Assembly (NCBI GenBank): GCA_013397075.1
Contig: VWZS01008191.1
Span: 396,250 to 460,249 of the forward strand
Length of the DNA: 64,000 nucleotides
DNA from: Rhabdornis inornatus
Lineage: Eukaryota > Chordata > Aves > Passeriformes > Rhabdornithidae
Direction: 5' to 3'
Position 1 is the stretch's first letter, and every line of letters begins with the position of its first letter. The notes under the pieces are model-generated. The model did no database searches. It was not told where the DNA came from and saw nothing but the letters and a program-made list of their open reading frames with translations. Positions 1 to 12,400 of the stretch are shown here, in pieces. A program made the translations under genes and the position numbers.

Positions 1-3000
1 GGAGCTAGATGCTGGAGTTGGAGGTTTGTGCTTTATTTCTGGTAATCCACAGGAGTGTGTGCAGACAGATTTGTCATGGTAAGGGTTTTCCACATGCTTC
101 CCCTTGGGGATAAGAGTAAGCCTGGAGGATTTATAGGAGCCTAAAAGCTCTGGGTGTGCACAAATCCTGTGCTAAATTTTGAGATAGCAGCATGTTTTCA
201 AATTGCTTTTATTCACTGTCAGATTGGAGAGTGGGTCTGGGGGGTCTGTAGCTGCTCAGCACTGCTGTGGGCTTGTAGGGAGTTCAGCTGGGAAGGATCA
301 GGTGGATACTGGTGCAATCTTAGAAAATGAGAAATCTAGCAGTGTTCTGGATTTGTTTTCTTACATATCTGAGAAGAAGATCAACTCCACTTTGTGATCC
401 CTCAGGGATGTGATGAATCTCCCTCATGAGCCACATCCTTGTTGGGTGAGACCCAAAGCGGCACTGGAGCTGCAGCTCAGGTTTTGTGTTTGATGAGTCA
501 ACCTGAATCTCTTTCATGTTCATCCCACCTGAGATCCCTCTTGAGATCACCTGCCTGAGGAAGGATGCTTTACTGCAATAGTTGTGGTCATAAATCAAGC
601 CATGTGTCCAAAAAACTTCATCTTCTGCTTCAGGGCCATGGTAACATCTGCTAAAGCTTTTGGCTCTTCCTTCAGCAGGGAGGTCAGAAGTGGACAAAAC
701 AGATGGGGTTGAAGCTGGACACCTTTAGAGAGCAGAGAGAAATGTGTCTCTGAACAGAGAGAGGCAGCAAATACTTGAGAGGAATCCTGGTCACGTATTT
801 TTTGGGAGCATTGTGCCATTCTTGGAAGGAAACCTGCTTTTGAGGGTGAGATAATTTCTGAAAGAACCGAGTTTTTGATGTAATCCCCCTTATGAACTCT
901 GCACTGGTTTGCACTTGCTTTCACAGCCTTTTGAGCAGATTGTTTTCTAAGTCCAGGCAATAAAGCAGGAGTTTGTTGAGCATTTGGGGAAGCATGGCCT
1001 GGTGAGTTGGGTGTAATCTCCTTAGCCAGAGGAGCTTGCATAACACACAGTAAAGTGCAGGACGTCTGATTGAGGCTGCCTTGATAATCCCTACACAGCC
1101 ATTGGAGAGTTGGCTGCTCCCTGGGAAGTGAGGGAAGGGGGAATTGTGCTGCAGGTCACATAGATACACTGAAGAATTGCTTATTCTGAGATTGGTGCTG
1201 TTAATGTGAGTCTTGCACTAGGTAGTTTTACTCAGAAGCATTGTTGGATGTACAGGTGCTTCAAGAAATGAAAAAAGGACTTTACTTCCTTCAGTCATAA
1301 ATTATAACTTGTTCTTCTGAGATAACTGCTTGAAATACTTCCCAGGGTTCTGCTTTGTGCCAGAACAAGTCTGATGCTGACATGATGTTATCAATTGTGA
1401 GCTCTGCAAGATTTGAATCCAAAGCCTTGAGTTCATTGTCCAAGTTCAGAGCCAAGGTCAAAGAGCTGCCACGTACAGGCGGTTGCAGATCTTTGGGCTG
1501 CTGATGGTGTGCAAACAGAGAGACTGCAGGAGGAAAGGCCAGCCAGGGTGACACAGTGACAGCACTGAGCCACCTGCTTACGTGCACACCTTGATCAGCC
1601 CAGCAAGGTGGGGTACTTGTGCTTGCTCACAGGTGACGTGGCAAAACTGGCTTGCAAGTGGTTAAAATTGCAAGGGCAGTGCCATCGGTGGCTGTCACTT
1701 ACCAAAGCAACACAACTCTGAATCATCTGGTGAGAAAGTAGCAAGGGCTGTCCCAAAGGAAAACCCAAAGCCTCATTGGTAGGTGCATTTTCTGTGGAAG
1801 GAGTGTGGACTCATTTAATTTGGAAGTTTTCCTGGTGGACACCTGATCTTTCTTTCCCAGACCAAAGGATCCCTCTGATGGGCAGCTGATACTCAGTGAC
1901 AGCATTAGGCACTGCAGCAGGAAGGTTTGTATGTCTTGGAAAGTTGGAAAACTTCATATGTGCAGTTGGTAAACTGTAGGTGATGTTGTCCTTGGTGATT
2001 AATAAAAAATAGAGATATTTAAATTAAAACTCTTGCTGTTAGTGGCATAGGGAGCTGAATAATTTCATGGACTGGGTACGTTTTAGAAAATGATTTCTCA
2101 GTTTGGTGCTTTTTGATTGTCCTGATCATCTTCTGGCTCTTTTGGAGTTATTTTGGAGCTAAACTTTATCATCATTGCCAACCCTTCACTCTAAAACTGC
2201 AGTTCTGAGCAACTGTGCTTCGAAGCTGGCTGTGTTAAAGTTCATATTTCTGTTAAAGTTCATAATTTTTGGGTTTATTTCATGTAAAACTTTTCTGCAC
2301 TGTTTTATCAACGGCTGCAAGCAAATTGAGGATTGATGGGATGTTTCAAACTGATTTATAATAATCATGATTATTGTTGAAATTATTTTTGATGTGTGTT
2401 GAAGCTGGTGAGCTTAGTTTGCTTTTGCAACTTCAATGACAGCAGGAGGAGAACTGAGAGGGGTTGTGGAAAAAAAAATCACATCTAATTCTTTAATCTC
2501 CATTTGAAAAGTTCAAGATAACACTTCTCAAGAGATGTCTGATCTTCTGTAGTTTTAATCTGCTTTTCTAAGGAAACAAGTTTTGTGCCATTGTGCTTTC
2601 TGCTAATTCCTCTGGTAATTATCCTGTGATAATTGCAGTTGCTTTAATGGGCTGGCACCTTGGACAGAGGGATGATTCCCACAATTTCTGTGGGAATGAT
2701 TCCTGTGGGGTAGAAATGAGTCCCTCTTAGTGCTGCCTGTGGCAAGAACTCAGCCGTTATCAGACATCAGGAGAGTTTGTGGTGCCTAAATTAGTAAAGG
2801 TTTTGCTCTCTGGACTTCTCAGGCAAGAAAAGCTTGTCCTGATGAGCCACATTTCAAAGACACTTTGAGCATCCTAATGGATTGTGTGATACAGGGCTGG
2901 TCAAAGCAGTTGTTCTCTCTATCAAAAGTTTGAGTTCACATAGTGCTTTTTTTCCCTTCTTTTTATTTCCCAGTGCTTTATTTATGTAGTTTGCCTGAAG

Positions 3001-3332
3001 CCTTTTGTTTTCATTTTTTGCCTTTTTTAAATTCCTTGAGTTGTTTGTGATAATCCCTTAAAATTGCTGATTTAGAGCTGCTTTTTACTGATACAACTTA
3101 TGACTGGGGCATCATAAATAGTTTGCATATCATTCCACGGCATCTTTGAATGAGTCTAGAACTGAATATATTGGATAAGAAAAGGAGTTGTTTGTTTTCC
3201 TTCAGGCAAAACACTTCTAGGATATGTTTTCCCACTTCACGGGAGATCTGATGGTAAAGATGCATGTAAATACAGATAGTTAATTAAGTTTTTAAACTAG
3301 TTTTTAATGAGTTCATTCTGATTCTCTTTCAG
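1..3332. other. No gene identified (upstream or 5' intron of SEC22C)
   Basis: AT-rich sequence without CR1. Several reverse frames at 320-1587 are unusually open but do not join into a recognisable protein. No promoter or CpG-rich stretch is visible, so the first exon is probably further upstream. Confidence 0.6.
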
Positions 3333-3521
3333 AGATGATATGAAGTACTGTTAATCCTCTGACACCGTGCCCTGGATCCCCATGGTATGTCTGAAGGACA
3401 CATCTCTGCATGTTCTGAATATGCCAGGTGAAGCCCAAGAATAACTTTCCACGGGAGTTTGTGACCTCTTAAAGAGGAAGAAGTCAAGAGAGGGCAACTT
3501 TTATTCTATATTTAGCCCTAG
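3333..3521 (+). other. SEC22C: Candidate non-coding 5' exon of SEC22C
   Basis: A good acceptor (gattctctttcag) at 3320-3332 and a consensus donor (GTGAGTC after CCCTAG) at 3522 bound a 189-nt stretch with stops in all frames. It sits 552 bp before the acceptor of the first coding exon. This is splice-signal evidence only. The true 5' exon may instead lie upstream of the window. Confidence 0.3.
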
Positions 3522-3889
3522 GTGAGTCTGTAAAAAGAACCTGATAGGCTCTAGCCTAAAATTTATTTTTGGATTTGTGTGTTATGCTAGAAAATAGAGA
3601 AGTGCCACACTCAGACAGATTTTTGTAGCTCCAGTGGAGATGCAGCACATCAGTGGGGCTTAGCAGCTCCCACAAACACCCATGAGAACTTCACTCAGCA
3701 TCTCCGATGCTTTGGGCAAAGCAGGAGGGAAAACAGGAATATTTTTCAGGTAGATAATTCTCTTATTAAATCCCCTGCCTTACTCTTTTATCTGAGAGGC
3801 AAGAATTAGGCACAGCCATGAGCTTTGAGAACAGTTTGGTTGCCTTGCAATGGCAGAGATGTCACCAGAAGTGCTGTTCAGTTCCAGTG

Positions 3890-4106
3890 GTGAATTGACT
3901 CTCATCCTGATGCATTCCTGCCTGGAATTTCGGAATGAAATGATTTAAATCTTTCATTTCCAAGTTGTCCTCATGAATACTCCCATGGAGAAGGTGAATT
4001 GGCTCATCCTGACACATTCCAACATACCTGCCTGGAAATTTGGAGCAAACTGACTTAAATCTTTCATTTCCAGGTTGTCCTCATGAATACTCCCGTGGAG
4101 AATGTC
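3890..4106 (+). repeat. Tandem duplication (period about 110 bp) including the SEC22C splice acceptor
   Basis: The block from ctcatcctga through cctggaa, atttaaatctttcatttcc and ttgtcctcatgaatactccc occurs twice, at 3901-3989 and again up to 4099. The second copy ends in the functional acceptor and start codon. The first has CCAAG in place of CCAGG and lacks the start ATG (AAGGTG in place of AATGTC). An 8-bp length difference lies early in the unit. Confidence 0.85.
4074..4101 (+). other. SEC22C: SEC22C 5' UTR part of the first coding exon
   Basis: The acceptor ctttcatttccag ends at 4073 and the start codon is at 4102. An out-of-frame ATG at 4083 lies inside this stretch. A near copy of this acceptor lies 110 bp upstream. 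Confidence 0.7.
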
Positions 4107-4271
4107 CATGATCTTCTTTGCCTGTGTGGTGAGGGTGAGGGATGGGCTTCCCCTCTCAGCCTCCACAGATTTCCATCTCAACCAGGATTTTCTGGAATGC
4201 AGGAAGAGGTTGAAGGCATTATCCTCCATCCTGGCGCGCTATCCCAGTCGGGGCACGGCGAAAGGACGTAA
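4083..4271 (+). other. Overlapping upstream ORF (62 codons) across the SEC22C start
   Basis: An ATG 19 nt before the SEC22C start opens a different frame that runs through the exon and stops at 4269-4271. Its context is weak (C at -3, A at +4) compared with A at -3 for the real start. If used at all, it would lower translation of SEC22C. The peptide has no recognisable features, and I regard it as a possible regulatory uORF, not a protein gene. Confidence 0.35.
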
Positions 4272-4283
4272 CCTGAGCATTCA
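4102..4283 (+). CDS. SEC22C: SEC22C coding exon 1 (residues 1-61, start codon)
   Basis: This exon encodes the start of the longin domain, including FFACVVRVRDGLPLSASTDF. The start at 4102 was chosen because it begins the conserved MSMIFF block and has A at -3. A second in-frame ATG follows at 4108. The exon ends in ATT-CA before a strong donor, GTGAGTC at 4284, which is phase 2 and splits the codon for His61. The open frame stops at once if read past the donor, which supports splicing here. An acceptor AG at 4072-4073 means the exon carries about 28 nt of 5' UTR. Confidence 0.95.
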
Positions 4284-7200
4284 GTGAGTCCCTGCTCTGC
4301 TTTGCTGGGCTTTTTTTGGCTTTAATTTTTGAAATCATGCTCTTGGGGATTAGTATTCTATTGAAATAATACTATGGGTATGGGCTGCAGTCCCTAATTC
4401 CAGTCTGAAATCCCACAGTGCTTGTCTAGGGTGTGAACTCCAGTGATTTTGAAGCCTTGTTCCTCAGCTCCTGCTCAGTGTAGTGGGCACATGCTTAGTT
4501 ATGTATTTGTATATATTCATATATTCATATATTGTATTTTGCATGTTAATTTGTATAAATATGCTTACATAACTGTTACTTACTTTATAATATATTGTGT
4601 TTATACAGAGTTCATTTTACACTTACATTTATACATATACGTTTACACATATACATTTATACACATATTTACATACACATACACAATATTTACACATGTT
4701 TAGTTATATATTAATATATACATACACAATATTTATACCAATTTGGTTATATATTTATACATATGTTTCTTATTTTATTTATATATATCTGGCTTATTTT
4801 AATTTTCATTTTGTGTAGCAAAAAGCCTTCTGCTCAATGTGCTTGTTACTCTTAGCAATTGGAGTATCATGGATTTTTACAAATCTCTTTAAGAAGGCAT
4901 CCAATTACCTTGGAATGACTTAGTTGAGGAGAAGAAATTTGTTAAAGAAATCACAGAGAAAGAAATAAAGAAATTTGTTTAAACTCATTTAAGTGAGTTT
5001 TAGCTTGTGATTGCATTTCTGGTGAGCAAATGGAAGAAAACTTTAAGTGACCCTAAGCTAAAACTAAGCATCCCTTTTTGGAGGAGTTAAAAAATACATG
5101 AATTTACACTGAAACAGTTGAAATAGCAGAGATTTTAATCTCAATTCCTTTTCTCTCAAAGCAAACTTATGCCCTTTGATGCCTGCTGCTTTTAATCTGC
5201 TGTGGTCTGTGCAGCAGCTCAGCCCTGGCTCTGGAATGAGAGCAGTGCAAGTGGATCCATGGCAAAAGGGCCATAAATTATGGACAACTTGGAAAAGGTG
5301 GTAGTGCAGGCATGGTGTTGATCTCAGCTGGGAGCAGCAGGAATTTTGGGAAGCTCCCCAGTGGAACTGGGCTGGCAGGGCCAAGCAAAACTATAAATCC
5401 CAAGTCCACAGTACAGCAAATAAATAAAAAATGCGGTGAAATAGAAACCATGAGTGTGAAATGAAGTTGGGATAAAATATAGGAGCAGTAGGAAGGAGAC
5501 AAATTGTTCAGTTTCATAACTTGGGTGTTAAACTGATTTCCTGCTGACAAATGGCTGAGCTGCAGGGGAAGATATCCCTGAGAAATCTCCTGGAAGGTTT
5601 GGACCATCTGCAAGTGGAAACTTTTACAGAAATATGGATTCAGTGTCAGAGGAGCCCCTTTTAGAGTAGAATTTTTATTGTGATGTAGCAGGAAGTGTTT
5701 GAAAATCTTGGGTTGTGCAAATTAGCAAATATTTCTTGCTGTTAATATGGTGTTGCCATGTTCAAGGGAAGCAAGGAATCCATCTGCTTCCTGGGAACAA
5801 ATTCCCTTGCTTTTACTTTTTTTTCTGCATTTTCTTTCAAAATTGGTTTGCTGACCACCTAGGTTTTTATTAATGTGTTTTAAAGCCAGCCTGGGAAAAG
5901 AATGTCCTCGATTTGTACTGATGTACCAATTTAATAAAGTCTGTGTTGTGCTCTTCACAGTGCTCAGGCATCCTGGATGAGTTAAGAATAAATAATTGTG
6001 TGAGAGAAAATAGATCTACAGGGATTGCAGGACTTTGACAACCACAAAAATCCCTTTTATTTTGCAGTCTGGTCTCTCAGCTCAGTCTGTACATTTTGTT
6101 CTGACAGAAAACACAGCTTCATCTTCACGTTCAGCAGGACTTTCACCTTTTCATGTTGGTGTGATTTTTTAAAATTTCTATTTCAGTTTCCTTTCTTCTG
6201 GGGATATTGCCTGCATGGCAATCTGTTCCAGCAGCTACTCAACCATCATGGCCTTCTGCTTCCTGGAAGAGCTTCGGTGGGAATTTGCTGCTTCCTACAA
6301 CACAAGGAGCATCAATTCAGCTTCCAGACCATATGCTTTTATTGAATTTGGTTTGTAACTTTGTTCTTTAATAGTAAAAATCCTCTCTCTGCCAAATTGA
6401 TGGTGTTAAACATCATCTCCTGGCCAAAGGCTGATGATAAAAGTGACTCTGGGTGTGCCTTTGCCTGCATGTGGAGGAGGAGGGGAAGATCTTAATGTCC
6501 TAAACTATTGGAGTATTTGGTTTGGAGTTCCTGAGAGTTCATCTGTTATGAACAAAATGCTGTGGTGATTGATGAACAAGCAGAGAAGAAAAAAGAAAGT
6601 GATACCTCAGATACTTTCTAACTTAATTTAAAAAAATCTGATGAGTGGAGACAGATGAGTACAGGAAAAAAGGGAGACAGAATAGATTATCATGGGCAGC
6701 TTTATTTCTGGCATGACTTGGAGTCAGAATACTTCAGAACCATGCCCAGTGGTTCTTTTTTAACCTAAAATAATTTCTTTTCTTGCCACGTAGCAGCTGT
6801 TCTACTGGACCTCACACCTTTGAAAGACACAATTCCCTTGCAGTGAGAGTTTCTGGAAAAGGATAATATCCTGCAGTATGTTTGCACACTTCAGTCCAGA
6901 TTTCAGTAATAGTGTTAAACTGAGGCTTAAAAACTTGAGAAATCCATCAGGAAAGTTTCTTCTAGAGCCATCTTGGAGTTTGGTTGGATTCCCTGCAGGG
7001 CACATTACAGCCAGCATGTAATTTCATATTGAGATCCACATTACTCTTTTTTTTTTTTTAGCTTGAGTAGGAGTTGGGGAATTTCTAGCCTCTTTCAATT
7101 GCATAAAGCTTGCTTTTAAAAGAAAAAATAAATCTCTAAAATAATTTTTGCTGTTATACTTTATTAAGTTACTGAGTGCCTAATATTGCTGTGTGGTTAT

Positions 7201-9441
7201 TTATTTATTAATTTAATCATCTTCTTTCCTGTATTTGGATCTAAGATGCACTCGATGCTCAAGATTTTAATATTTTGTTGAGTAGTTACAGATAATTTTT
7301 ATTATTTTTTAGAGTGGCTATTAGAAGAAATTCTTTCCTCTTGAGGGTGGGGAGGTCCTGGCACAGGTTCCCAGAGAAGCTGTGGCTGCCCCTGGATCCC
7401 TGGCAGTGTCCAAGGTCAGGTTGGACATTGGGGATTGGAGCACCCTGGAACAATGGAAGTTGTTCCTGCCATGGCAGGATGGCACTGGATGATACTTAAG
7501 GTCCCTTCCACCCCAAACCTTTCTATAAAATACCTACAAGAAGTACTTTTGTTCCCTAACCAGCAGTGGAATTTTATACCTGAACCCAGTAAGAAATGAA
7601 CTAAAGAAATTAAAACAATCAAATAGTTTAAAATATCACCACAGTTAAGGTTTTAACAACACTAAGGAATAATGAAGAGGTGATTTGAGCAGCTTTTTCT
7701 CTTGTTTCAGATAACATCATTCAGAAGGTGAAACACCATTTCAACAGCACCCGTGGCTCCCGGGCCAAGAGCAGCTGGGAAAGGGTGGAGGAGGAGCTGC
7801 AGCTGCAGCCCCCAGTGCAGCTGCAGCTGGAGAACACGGAGCTGCTCAATGGGCTGAGCAATGGAGGGCATGCAGGAGGCCATGTGGAGGTTGGTAAGTG
7901 TGGAGAAAGACATGGGGGGTTGGAGATGTTCCATTTGGTAGATTGTTAGTCAAAAAGCATCTGTATTAAAAATCCTTCGCCCCGAGGAGAAAAGAGGATC
8001 TCTTTTTCTGGAGATGAAGCATGAACAGAAAGAAAGAGAGATGAAAAGAAAGTTTTGTTTGGAACAGTTTATTCGTGAAAGTAAATACCCCATGAGTTTA
8101 ACGTGGCCCATAAGCACAGCTTTGGGAAAGCTGTGAAAATAGGAGAAGCATCATTATTTGTAAGTTCTTTTCCTGGGCGGATGCAAATCGTAAGAAGTAA
8201 AGCCATGAGAGAATTGTCTTTTTTTCTCTCCTTGTGGAGAAGTCCCTATGGCCTGACAAGAGGAAACTTCTCTCTCCAAAGTGAACTGAAAAAAAGGACT
8301 GTTTAAGTTGAGAACTGACTGAAGTAGTTTTTTGTATGTTTGTCTTGTCATTATGAAAGTTAGGAGAGGGAAGGAAGGAGTGGTTTGAAGATCTTATTCT
8401 GAATTTGCTTTTCTTTCTTTCTTTGTGTAGTTAATAAAGTTTTTTATACCCTTTTAAGTTTTAAGCCTGCCTTGCTCTTTTGCCCCTAGTTCTATCTCAC
8501 AACAGAAAATGAGTATATTTAAATTGGCAAGTCAAAACTGTAACAGTAAGTTACTTCTCTACCAGGTGACAGGAGATTTCCTCACCCTGCACATGGCAGA
8601 AAAACATCTGGGGGTTCCTTGTGTACCCAGAAATGTTTGTTTGTATCATGTGTGTGAAACAAAAAAAAGGCTTTTTTCCATCATAGTAAAAAACATATGG
8701 GCTTTACATTGTAGCAGGTATGCAGCAGAGATTTGGAGATTGCTGTGGAGTCTTTTTCCAGCCTTACATCTTCTTCTCTGTATGGAAAATGTAGGCTGGG
8801 CTTGATATTTTCCATGTGGAATTCTCTTCTCTTGAAATACTTGTTTGTTCAAATTTCTAAAGAAGCTCCACTGATTCATTGCTTGTTGCAAACTTGTAAT
8901 GAAAGAGCTGTAATTACAGTCTGAATGAGTTTCTTCAGCCTTGAGGGAAAAGAAGATGAGAAAAATATGAGCCGAGGGTAAAATTCTTGTTCCCACATTG
9001 TCTGCCTTGAGCTGTTCTCCCCTCTTTGCTTTTTCCTTTTACCTTATTTTTTTAAAAATTTAATCCATTTGACTAAAATTCTGAAAGAGGCCTTGTGTAT
9101 CTGTATAAATAACACAGAGGCTTGACAGGGACCTTTTTTATAACAAAACCTGACATTTTACCTGCTTTCAAAGTACCAACCTCTACTTCTTTATTATAAA
9201 AATGGTACTTCTTACTTGTGTTTCAGTTGCACAGTCAAGGTCCTGCCTACCTCCTCCACAAATTAAATCATAGAATAATTTAGGTTGGAGAAAACCTTTC
9301 AGATCATTGAGTCCAACCAGAAACCAAAAACCCAAACCCTGCCAAGTCCACCACTAAACCATTCTCTATTTTAATCCTATTAGCATGGTGTTTTAAATGC
9401 AGCTGTGTGTGTGGGAGTGCCATGAGTTTGTATTTCCTTTT

Positions 9442-9499
<58 letters not shown>

Positions 9500-12400
9500 T
9501 CTTGGCATATGAAACACTAATAAAATTAAGTTCCAGTTGCTCAATCTTATTTTCTGTGATAGATGAGCTGGAATCTAATTTGACATAGGTATTTTAAATT
9601 AGAGTATGGAAGGGCACTGGCCAGGAGGAATTAAAAATAGAATGGAAAGCACTTTATTTGCCAGTCAGATTTGTGAGTGCTCCTCAGAACTGTGCTTGAA
9701 GGTTAAATCTTTTCATGTTATGACAGGGCTTAGAAATTCTTTGCACTTTTTAAAAAAATTTTGAACAGCTTCAGTGCCAGTAAATATTTGTGATCTAGTC
9801 TGTGTCCACAGATCAAAAATACATTTTCACTTCCCTCTTATTCCTGATTGCTTTCCTTTACATTCCATCTGGCTTTTTATTTCTGGCTGTTCTCTCTGGT
9901 CTAACCCAAATACTCTCACAGATTGTTCTGTCTTTATTTTAAGGATCATGTTTATGATCATCTGTTTGCCTCCACTGGAATCAGCTTTCCTGGCTTGTGT
10001 CTCTCTCCTCTCATCATTCCCTCCCAGCTGAATCCCACTTTGCTGCTCTAAGTTTAGCTGTGTGCATAGTGTTTGTTCCATATTAATGTTATTTATATGA
10101 TGGCTCTGCCCTGCAAGAGACTGTTTGAAATGCTGCAGGAGAGCAGAATTGAATTGTGACTGCGCTCCCTGGTGCAGATTGATCGATCCAGAGATGATCC
10201 AAACATCTCTCTGCTCACATGGCTGGAGCTGCTCCTGGCCTCTTTGGAGCTGGGTGAGCTCATCCTCTGGCTCTTCAGTTCGGTGTGAAAAGGGCCAGAA
10301 AAGTCAGGGCAGCTTTGTCCTTGTTAGCATTCATGAGAACAAGAGATTTTTTCCCTTCTTACTTCCATTCTTTGTGCTGCTTGTTCTTTCCTTTGTTAAC
10401 TAAACCCGGCCCAACTCTTGCTACAAAAACCCTTCCCTTGTACCCTTGATCAACACCCACACAGCCCTGGCTGCTGCTCAGAGCTGCCTCCTGGCAGTGT
10501 GGGCACAGCTGCTGCTGCTCCACAGGACACTGGGGCTGTGTGCAGGGCAGGGGGGGGCTCTGAGGAGCTCTCTGTGGGCAGGGAGGGTTGGCACATCACA
10601 GCTGCCTCTGGGGAGCAGCAGAACAACTTGTGCCACTTGTCTTGTGAGTGAGCTGGTGAATCCTGCAGCTCTCCCTGATGAGTGTTCTTCATCTTCCACA
10701 GGCACACAGGAGTCTTTCCGAGGCTTTTCAAGGGGGTGGTTTTGAAGCTGTCTCGCTCTCTGCCTTTTGTGTGCTTGTATTTTAGTTTAGGCTGCTGGGC
10801 TGTGATTTCATTTCTCACTCCTGGCACTTTTTCTGCAGAGCTTTGAGTGAGTGACTCAGTGTCCAGCCTTGTGCTGAGCCTGCAGGAGGCAGATCCAAGC
10901 TGCTGCCCACTCTGGTGTCTCCCTCCAGTGAAATGGCCACAGGCCTCTGCCAGAAAATTTTTTATGGGCAGAGGTTTCAATTTCTTCACTGTGTGAGGGT
11001 GTTTGCAGTTATTCTGTACATGTTCAAACCTGCTGGTGCATCACCCACAGTTCCCAGAACGTTTCTGTGTGGATCTTGTGCTCTGAAGTGCACAACTTCT
11101 GTGCTTGAAGAGTCAAATCAATGTGAAGCCTAATTAGTGTTCATTTGTGCTTGTGCAGAGTTGTGCTGTCTTGGACTGAGTGTTTGTACTCTTCCCTTTC
11201 CTTTTTTAATGTAATAGGCCATTGCAGTATGAAATTCTCTTTATAAAAATATGACTGATTTCACCCAAGGAAGTGAAATGATTTTCCCTTAGCAGGACTC
11301 ATCTCACTTCTTCATGCAATTTCAGTTTGTGAGTTCAGAATTTAACAGCAGAAATAAATCTTTGCAGCAAACCATTTCAAGACCAGTTTTCACAGAATCT
11401 GAAGCCCGAGCAACTGGATGCTTTAATCTCCCCTGCGCCTGTGACAGCAATTCTTTTTATCCTCCTGGACTAAAAAAATGTAACTTTTTACATAATATTT
11501 CATGCTGCAGAAACAGTGTATTGAGATCTACATTGTTCTTCCCTAGTGACTGGGAACTCTTGGCACGTGTAGTTTGTAGGATCCTGCCCAATGAGTGACA
11601 TTTGTGTTTGATAATTATAATTTGTTTGAGAGACATTTTATGCCTCTGAAGTAAATCTTAGAATTTGAGGAAGAGAAACAGTCTTTATTAGGAAATATCT
11701 GTGGGAGAGTTACATATATATATATAGCTGCAACATTATTTAATTAATCAAAAGTAGGAAGTAGGAATAGCAGGAAAAAATAGAAGGAAACTGAATTCTG
11801 GGGTCAGTGAATGAATAAAGATGCTGCTACAAGTTCTTTTGAAATGTCACTGTGTAGCAAAAGAAAAGCCAAATTACCTTTGAGTGACAGAGTTACTCAC
11901 ACCATTCTGTCTGTAATACCCAGTAATGCTCCCTAAAGTGACACATATCAAGTTGAGTTGATACAGTTCCTTTTGCAGTTGCTTTGGAGCTGAAATTATG
12001 GATGTGTGAGCGCATGCCAGACAAATTAATTACAGAGACACGGATGAAAGGTGCTTTACATCCCTATATTAATTTGGCACCGGAGTTTTTTACATCCCTT
12101 TATCAAAATCTGGCTTGAAGGAGAAGGCAGGAGTGTTTTCCTCTCCGAAACCACGTGGTGGCTGTTGTGCTGTTTCATGTGTCACTCAGAAAGAAGCCAG
12201 AGGTGCAGTTTATCTGGAATAGTCAGGGTCTGGATACACCTGCACACAGGGAGAAGATCCTGAGGGCTGGATGGTTTTCTTGAGGGCTCATTCATTCTCT
12301 CCTGTGTCTTGGGGACAGTGGTGCAGGAGAAGATCTGGATTTGGTATCTGAGCTGCAAATTATCATTTTTTATTAAACTGACAGTGTCCTACTTGTGATG

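Noticed and set aside
4443..4818. Tyr/Thr/Ile-rich forward frames
   Set aside because: They are translations of a TATA/TACA low-complexity tract in an intron.
9397..9588. Poly-Phe frame
   Set aside because: It is only the 54-base T run with its flanks.
10440..10740. GC-rich island inside SEC22C intron 3
   Set aside because: It was considered as an extra exon or promoter. No splice pair keeps the frame, the protein is complete without it, and CpG is not enriched.
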